Below are positions 59,807 through 64,000 of a stretch of DNA of 64,000 nucleotides, piece after piece; position 1 is the first letter of the stretch; each line of letters starts with the position of its first letter. The notes under the pieces are model-generated. The model was not told the DNA's origin and did no database searches. It worked only from the letters and a program-made list of their open reading frames with translations. This stretch comes from Bifidobacterium catulorum (GTDB lineage Bacteria; Actinomycetota; Actinomycetes; Actinomycetales; Bifidobacteriaceae): positions 1 through 64,000 of the forward strand of contig NZ_QFFN01000009.1 of the NCBI RefSeq assembly GCF_003129925.1, read 5' to 3'. The position numbers and the translations under genes were made by a program.

Positions 59807-61008
59807 ATTTGCCTCCCTGCGTGGGCGATGTAGAATCGTTGCAATTCCGCGGCCACGTCGTTCATGTCGAATCCAGTCGCACGGATCAGCCCCGCGTACC
59901 GGCGGCGGTCCCGTCCGGCGTCCACGAGGTCATGAAGCGTTCCGGCCCAAATCTCCGGATCGTCGTCGAGGGACCGGTAGGCCATCAGATCGGTGAGACG
60001 CGCCTGTTCCGTCACCGCCTCGCGTGACGTCAGGCACGGCAGCCCGGCGCATTGCGCCTCGATGCACACGATCGGCAGGCCCTCGTACAGCGACGGCAGC
60101 ACGAAGGCGTCCATCGCCTGATACAGGTCCTGGACGTCGGCACGCTCCCCGAGGAAACGGACGTGGCCGCCGATGCCGAGGTCGGCGGCGTCCCGTTCCA
60201 TACGGGACCGGAGCTCGCCGTCGCCGACGAGCAGCAGCAGGCTGTCCGGCCGAAGCCGCATGTACCGTGCGAATATCCGCAGCAGGAACAGCGGGTTCTT
60301 CTGCGGACGGAATCGTCCGCAGAATCCGATCACCGTGGTGTCGTTCCCGATGCGCAAGGCGGATCGGACCGCGGCACGCGTCGGCCCGTCGAACGCGAAC
60401 CGCCGTGTGTCGATGCCGTTTTTCACCCAACGGAACGGTTTGCCGGGAAACATGTATTCCGCCGCGATGTCGGAACAGGCGAAATAGTGTGTGGGCGTCT
60501 GGTCGATCTGCCGGTTCACCACGGCGGACCGCAGGAACCGCTCCAGACGTTTCGGGGCCTCGGCCTGGACGTGGCCGTCTGCGGCGCCGGAGTTGTGGGA
60601 ATGCAGTACGCGCAGCGCGATGCCGCTCCGTTTCGCCATCAGCAACGGCAGGGCGTACGGGAAGTTCGCGTGGACATGGACCCCGGCTATCTCCGGATGA
60701 GCGCGGTAGAACCGCAGCAGTTCGGTCCGCGACCTGCGGAAGGATTCGCGTTCCGAATACATGACGCGGAATACGCGGCCGCCGAGTTCCCGGATCTCAT
60801 CCTCGTAAGGCAACGGGCCTTCGGCGTGTGATTCCAGGAAGTCGAACTGCACCCGGGACCTGTCGATATGGCGATAGCAGTCCATGATGAACGACTCGAT
60901 GCCGCCACGGCCGCCGAACAGTCCCCATTGGGCGATGCGGAGGGGAGGATCGTATCCGTCTGGAGCTGCGGGATTCGCACGATTCACGCGATTCGCGGGA
61001 TTAGTCAT
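59803..61008 (-). CDS. Glycosyltransferase family 4 (GT-B fold)
   Basis: A 401-residue retaining transferase similar to the EpsF group. The acceptor domain starts RIAQWGLFGGRGGIESFIMD. The donor domain has VIGFCGRFRPQKNPLFLLRI, LLLVGDGELRSRME, VRFLGERADVQDLYQAMDAF and the E-X7-E motif in LPSLYEGLPIVCIEAQ. GGAGGAGG precedes the ATG at 61008. It overlaps the genes on both sides by ATGA. Confidence 0.92.
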   Translation of the reverse strand: MTNPANRVNRANPAAPDGYDPPLRIAQWGLFGGRGGIESFIMDCYRHIDRSRVQFDFLESHAEGPLPYEDEIRELGGRVFRVMYSERESFRRSRTELLRFYRAHPEIAGVHVHANFPYALPLLMAKRSGIALRVLHSHNSGAADGHVQAEAPKRLERFLRSAVVNRQIDQTPTHYFACSDIAAEYMFPGKPFRWVKNGIDTRRFAFDGPTRAAVRSALRIGNDTTVIGFCGRFRPQKNPLFLLRIFARYMRLRPDSLLLLVGDGELRSRMERDAADLGIGGHVRFLGERADVQDLYQAMDAFVLPSLYEGLPIVCIEAQCAGLPCLTSREAVTEQARLTDLMAYRSLDDDPEIWAGTLHDLVDAGRDRRRYAGLIRATGFDMNDVAAELQRFYIAHAGRQI

Positions 61009-62009
61009 AGGGGCCTCCTCCACCGTGTCGGCCGACTGGATATGCGGTGGTACGTTCGCGGCGCGGCGGTCATGGCCACGATCCGCGCCTTACGGCCGAC
61101 GGACAGCGAACGGTCGGCCATCACCGGGGGCAGGGTCCTCGCCAACGCCCTGCGGCATCGTCGGATGGTCGCCGCGTCGGCGTGCTTGCCGAGCAGGTCG
61201 TAGAGCACGTCGTACCAGCCCTGCATTCGGCAGTATGCGAGCGCCGCCGCATCGGCGTATCCGCGCGATTCCAGATATGCGCAGCACAGGTCGGCGATGC
61301 GCGCCTTGTCGAGGCTGTGGCTGTTCACCGCGGCCGTGGTGATGGAGTTCCCGCGGATGCGGTAGCGGTACAGCGGCGTGGGGTCGAAGTACAGTCCGCG
61401 CATGGTGTCGTAGACGCGGCTGAGCACGAAATAGTCCTCGCTGTTGAGCCCTTCGGGGAAGCGTATGGCGTCGGGCCCGCGGAAGAACCCGGCGTCGAAC
61501 AGTTTGTTCCATACGGCGCTGGCCATGCGTGCGCGATGGTAGAGGAACGAGCGCAGGGCTTCGGCGCGGGTGAAGGTCCTGGCCGGCAGGTGGCCGTCGA
61601 TGTGCCGTTCGCGGCCGTCGTCGAATACCTTGACGGTGCCGCACATGGCCACGTCGACGCCGTCGTGGCCGTCGATCCAGCCGTGCATGGTCTCGATCAT
61701 GCCGGGGTCGATGCGGTCGTCGCTGTCGACGAAGGCGATGTAGGCGCCGGCGGCTATGTCGAGGCCGGCGTTGCGGGCGGACGACAGGCCTCCGTTGGGT
61801 TTGTGGACCACGCGGATGCGCGCGTCGTCGTCGGCCCATCGTTCGCACAGTTCCGGGCATCCGTCCGGCGATCCGTCGTCGACGAGGATGATCTCCAGAT
61901 TGCGGTACGTCTGGGCCACGATGCTGCCGACGCATTCGTCGAGATAGTCCTCGACCCGGTACACCGGCACGATCACGCTGATGAGCGGCCGCTCCTTGGT
62001 ATCCTTCAT
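61005..62009 (-). CDS. Glycosyltransferase family 2
   Basis: A 334-residue GT2 enzyme of the EpsJ/WcaA type. ISVIVPVYRVEDYLDECVGS, EIILVDDGSPDG and SSARNAGLDIAAG begin the fold, and AYIAFVDSDDRIDP is the DXD motif. A helical C-terminal part (about 200-334) follows. The start at 62009 has AAAGGAG three bases before the ATG; an earlier ATG at 62039 lacks a site. It follows the nitroreductase gene by 26 bases, the only non-overlapping junction of the operon. Confidence 0.92.
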   Translation of the reverse strand: MKDTKERPLISVIVPVYRVEDYLDECVGSIVAQTYRNLEIILVDDGSPDGCPELCERWADDDARIRVVHKPNGGLSSARNAGLDIAAGAYIAFVDSDDRIDPGMIETMHGWIDGHDGVDVAMCGTVKVFDDGRERHIDGHLPARTFTRAEALRSFLYHRARMASAVWNKLFDAGFFRGPDAIRFPEGLNSEDYFVLSRVYDTMRGLYFDPTPLYRYRIRGNSITTAAVNSHSLDKARIADLCCAYLESRGYADAAALAYCRMQGWYDVLYDLLGKHADAATIRRCRRALARTLPPVMADRSLSVGRKARIVAMTAAPRTYHRISSRPTRWRRPL

Positions 62010-62035
62010 GGTCTCCTTTCGGGCTTGCGGTCCGT

Positions 62036-63049
62036 TCATGCATGCACCGTCACGATGTCGTCGGCGGCGAAGCGTTGCGACTTGCAGGTGCGCACCTCGT
62101 CGCGGAAACGCCCGACTGCGATGTACATGACGAGGAATTCGCCGTCGGGGATGCCGAGCAGCCGGCGGGTGGCCTCGTCTCGGCGCATGGGCAGCATGGT
62201 GTTGAGCGGGCAGGCGGCGAGCCCCCGCTCTTCGAGGGCGAGCAGCAGCGACATGCCGAACAGGCCGCCGTCGGTGTAGCCTTCGTTGCGCTCGTCCTGG
62301 TTCATGAACGCCTGGTTGTCGGCGGTGATGAGCACCAGTGCGGGCGGCGTCGGATAGCCGCGGAAGCCGCCCTGCAATGTCAGGGCCCGTTCGATGAGCC
62401 GCGGATCGGTGACGATGTGCACGCGCGTGGGCTGCCGGTTGCATACCGACGGCGTGCGCATGGCCGTCTCCACGGCGGGGAGGATGTCGGCGGCGGCGAT
62501 CGGCAGGTCGGCGAATTCGCGTACGGAGTGGCGCGATTCCATCAGCTGCGCGAACGTGAGCGAGGCGTTCCCCCGCTTGTCGGCGGCCCTGACGGCCAGC
62601 ACTCCCCCGGTTCGGTCGTCCGTTTCCGTGAGGTCGTCCCACACGCGGTCGTCGAACAGCCGCCGCATGTATGCAAGGTCGACGCCGGCCGCCTCATGGC
62701 GCTCGCGGTACTCGTGCAGCGCCGAGACGGCGGTCCGGTAGACGCCGTTGCGGGCTGCGTCGGGGTCGGTCCGGCGCAGGGCCTCCATGAGCGGCGCCAT
62801 CTGTCCGAGCACGCCTTTGCCGAACCCGTATCGGAGGTCCGTGTGGCTCAGGCCTTTTTCGATCTGGTGGGTGAAGAACATGATGCGGGTTTCGAGATGC
62901 TCGCGGCGCATGGAGCCGCGTCGGGCGTAGTGGCGCCGGAACCGCCGCATCTGGTGGAGGGTCTCCCTGCGGAGCTTCATGTCGGATTCCCGTCCGCGCA
63001 GCCATGCGATAGCCCGTTCGGGAACCAGTCGTTTGAGCATGGCCTTCAT
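62036..63049 (-). CDS. Exopolysaccharide-linked nitroreductase-family protein
   Basis: A 337-residue protein with two parts. The C-terminal 190 residues are an FMN-dependent nitroreductase fold: MESRHSVREFADLPI, AMRTPSVCNRQPTRVHIV, GGLFGMSLLLALEERGLAAC and PDGEFLVMYIAVGRF. The first 140 residues are basic and helical and contain FFTHQIEKGLSHTDLRYGFGKG, an element I associate with nitroreductases in polysaccharide loci. The reaction is unknown; an FMN oxidoreductase might modify a sugar or its pyruvyl or acyl group. The ATG at 63049 follows GGAG and overlaps the upstream stop codon by ATGA. Confidence 0.82.
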   Translation of the reverse strand: MKAMLKRLVPERAIAWLRGRESDMKLRRETLHQMRRFRRHYARRGSMRREHLETRIMFFTHQIEKGLSHTDLRYGFGKGVLGQMAPLMEALRRTDPDAARNGVYRTAVSALHEYRERHEAAGVDLAYMRRLFDDRVWDDLTETDDRTGGVLAVRAADKRGNASLTFAQLMESRHSVREFADLPIAAADILPAVETAMRTPSVCNRQPTRVHIVTDPRLIERALTLQGGFRGYPTPPALVLITADNQAFMNQDERNEGYTDGGLFGMSLLLALEERGLAACPLNTMLPMRRDEATRRLLGIPDGEFLVMYIAVGRFRDEVRTCKSQRFAADDIVTVHA

Positions 63050-64000
63050 CGTGCGCTCCTCCCTTCGGTCATTCCCAACGCCTCCGCCAGGAACGTGGCG
63101 CAGCGTTCCTTTTCGGCGGCGAGCCGGGGCCGTACGGTGCCGAAGTCGATGGCGTCGTCGTCCCATTGCACGCCTTCGATGAGCTGTCGGCGTTCCAGCC
63201 CGCAGGTGGCGAGCAGGGAGCTCATGCGGTCGTCCATGTTCACCTTGCCGTTGCGGATGCCGCGCACCACGTGGAACTGCTTTTCGAACAGGATGGAGAA
63301 CGCGGTGCCGTGGAACGAGGCGGTGAGCACGTGGTCGGCGTTGCGGATGAGGCTGAGGTAGTGGTTGGGCGCGGCCACGTCGAGCAGGTGGAATCCGTAT
63401 TTCCTCAGGCCGTACGACTTGTTGCCGGTGAACATCGCGTATACGGGCAGGCCCGTCTCGTCGGCGTACTGCCGTACCGCCCTTGCTGCGCTGTCGTTGA
63501 GTTCGATGGAGTCGATGGCGTAGTAGAAGGTGTATGGCCCGTCGACCAGCCTGGGGGCGGTGATCTCCTCGTAGTCCCCGGCATCGAGCAGCAACGTCGG
63601 GTCGATGACCTGCGTCACCGCCCTTCCGATGACCGGCTGCAGGTATTCCCGCGCCGTCTTCTCGCGTACGGAGATGGCACGGTAGTCGGCGAGCAGCCGC
63701 CGGTATCGTTCGGCGAGCGCCGTGTCGCCGCGTTTGTCGAGGATGTGGCCGCCCATACTGGAGGCGTAGGAGATCTTGGGCTTCCCATGGACGAAGTTCA
63801 GAAGGTAGGCGTCGCTGTAGTCCCAGGCGTCGGTGTTCCAGATCTGGTCGCTGCCGGAGACGAACACGTCGTATCGGTCTTCGAGTCCGCCCATCTGGGA
63901 TGGGTCCTCGTAGCGTTCCGGCGTGAGCGCCAACGCCGAGTCGATGAGCGCCGTGAAATCGTCGTGCCGGCGTTGGATCACCTTGTGGTGGAGCAGCGCG
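63046..64000 (-). CDS. Polysaccharide pyruvyl transferase (5' end outside the window)
   Basis: The visible 317 or so residues are the main part of a polysaccharide pyruvyl transferase, which adds a pyruvate ketal from phosphoenolpyruvate to a sugar. VFVSGSDQIWNTDAWDYSD, PKISYASSMGGHIL, AISVREKTAREYLQ, VIDPTLLLDAGDYEEI, and LTASFHGTAFSILFEKQF are family motifs. The frame is open to the window edge and the expected N-terminal GN-x-GD region is missing, so the gene continues to the right. A GTG at 63981 is not taken as the start. Confidence 0.88.
   Translation of the reverse strand, partial: ALLHHKVIQRRHDDFTALIDSALALTPERYEDPSQMGGLEDRYDVFVSGSDQIWNTDAWDYSDAYLLNFVHGKPKISYASSMGGHILDKRGDTALAERYRRLLADYRAISVREKTAREYLQPVIGRAVTQVIDPTLLLDAGDYEEITAPRLVDGPYTFYYAIDSIELNDSAARAVRQYADETGLPVYAMFTGNKSYGLRKYGFHLLDVAAPNHYLSLIRNADHVLTASFHGTAFSILFEKQFHVVRGIRNGKVNMDDRMSSLLATCGLERRQLIEGVQWDDDAIDFGTVRPRLAAEKERCATFLAEALGMTEGRSAR

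Overview
The window looks like a 64 kb piece of a high-GC Gram-positive (actinobacterial) chromosome, most likely a Bifidobacterium. The evidence is an OmpR-type GlnR regulator, the order coaD / SepIVA-like / DUF177 / rpmF / rnc, GlgE, a DUF3039 protein, several LPXTG-like surface proteins, and many genes whose start codon follows directly on a -10 hexamer. This is inference from gene content; I cannot name a species. There are two tRNA genes, and no rRNA, CRISPR array or insertion sequence that I can recognise.

Layout. 1-6.3 kb: a dispersed GC-rich hairpin repeat, a thioester-domain (TQxA) surface adhesin, and a divergent copper module (cupredoxin-CopA-YHS fusion and CsoR, with a CsoR-type operator between them). 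6.4-21.4 kb is mostly core: an unknown conserved-looking small protein, glgE, ppa, mntP with a hairpin leader, a membrane protein, glnR-nth, an oligopeptide-type solute-binding protein, valS, a chorismate mutase and rho. 21.5-27.1 kb is a sugar cassette of MFS transporter, GH36 alpha-galactosidase and LacI regulator, bracketed by two nearly identical 190-bp direct repeats. 27.2-43 kb is core again: pgi, a mannose-1-phosphate guanylyltransferase with a triple 19-bp motif upstream, tRNA-Thr(CGU), tRNA-Leu(UAG), an AEC permease, rdgB, rph, a Pr6Pr-type membrane protein, pncB, DUF3039, coaD-sepIVA-DUF177-rpmF-rnc, and ilvBN. 43-53.3 kb is rich in cell-surface genes: three sorted proteins, a repeat-containing membrane protein and an AIM24 protein, with cysS and a glutamine amidotransferase among them. 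It includes a 0.9-kb repeat-filled convergent intergenic region.

53.4 kb to the right edge is an exopolysaccharide locus. On the plus strand are a low-molecular-weight tyrosine phosphatase, a Wzx flippase and a GT2 glycosyltransferase. On the minus strand is a seven-gene operon, almost every junction a 4-base ATGA overlap: pyruvyltransferase (cut by the window edge), nitroreductase, GT2, GT4, a DUF6625-type transferase, an HtrL/YibB-type protein and an acyltransferase. No polymerase or priming transferase is inside the window, so the cluster must continue to the right.

The most notable signals are the repeat-bracketed alpha-galactosidase cassette with its operator-dense promoter, the copper ATPase ending in a YHS module that has its own ribosome-binding site, the opposed 19-bp repeat arrays at 49.1 kb, and the translationally coupled polysaccharide operon that includes a nitroreductase.
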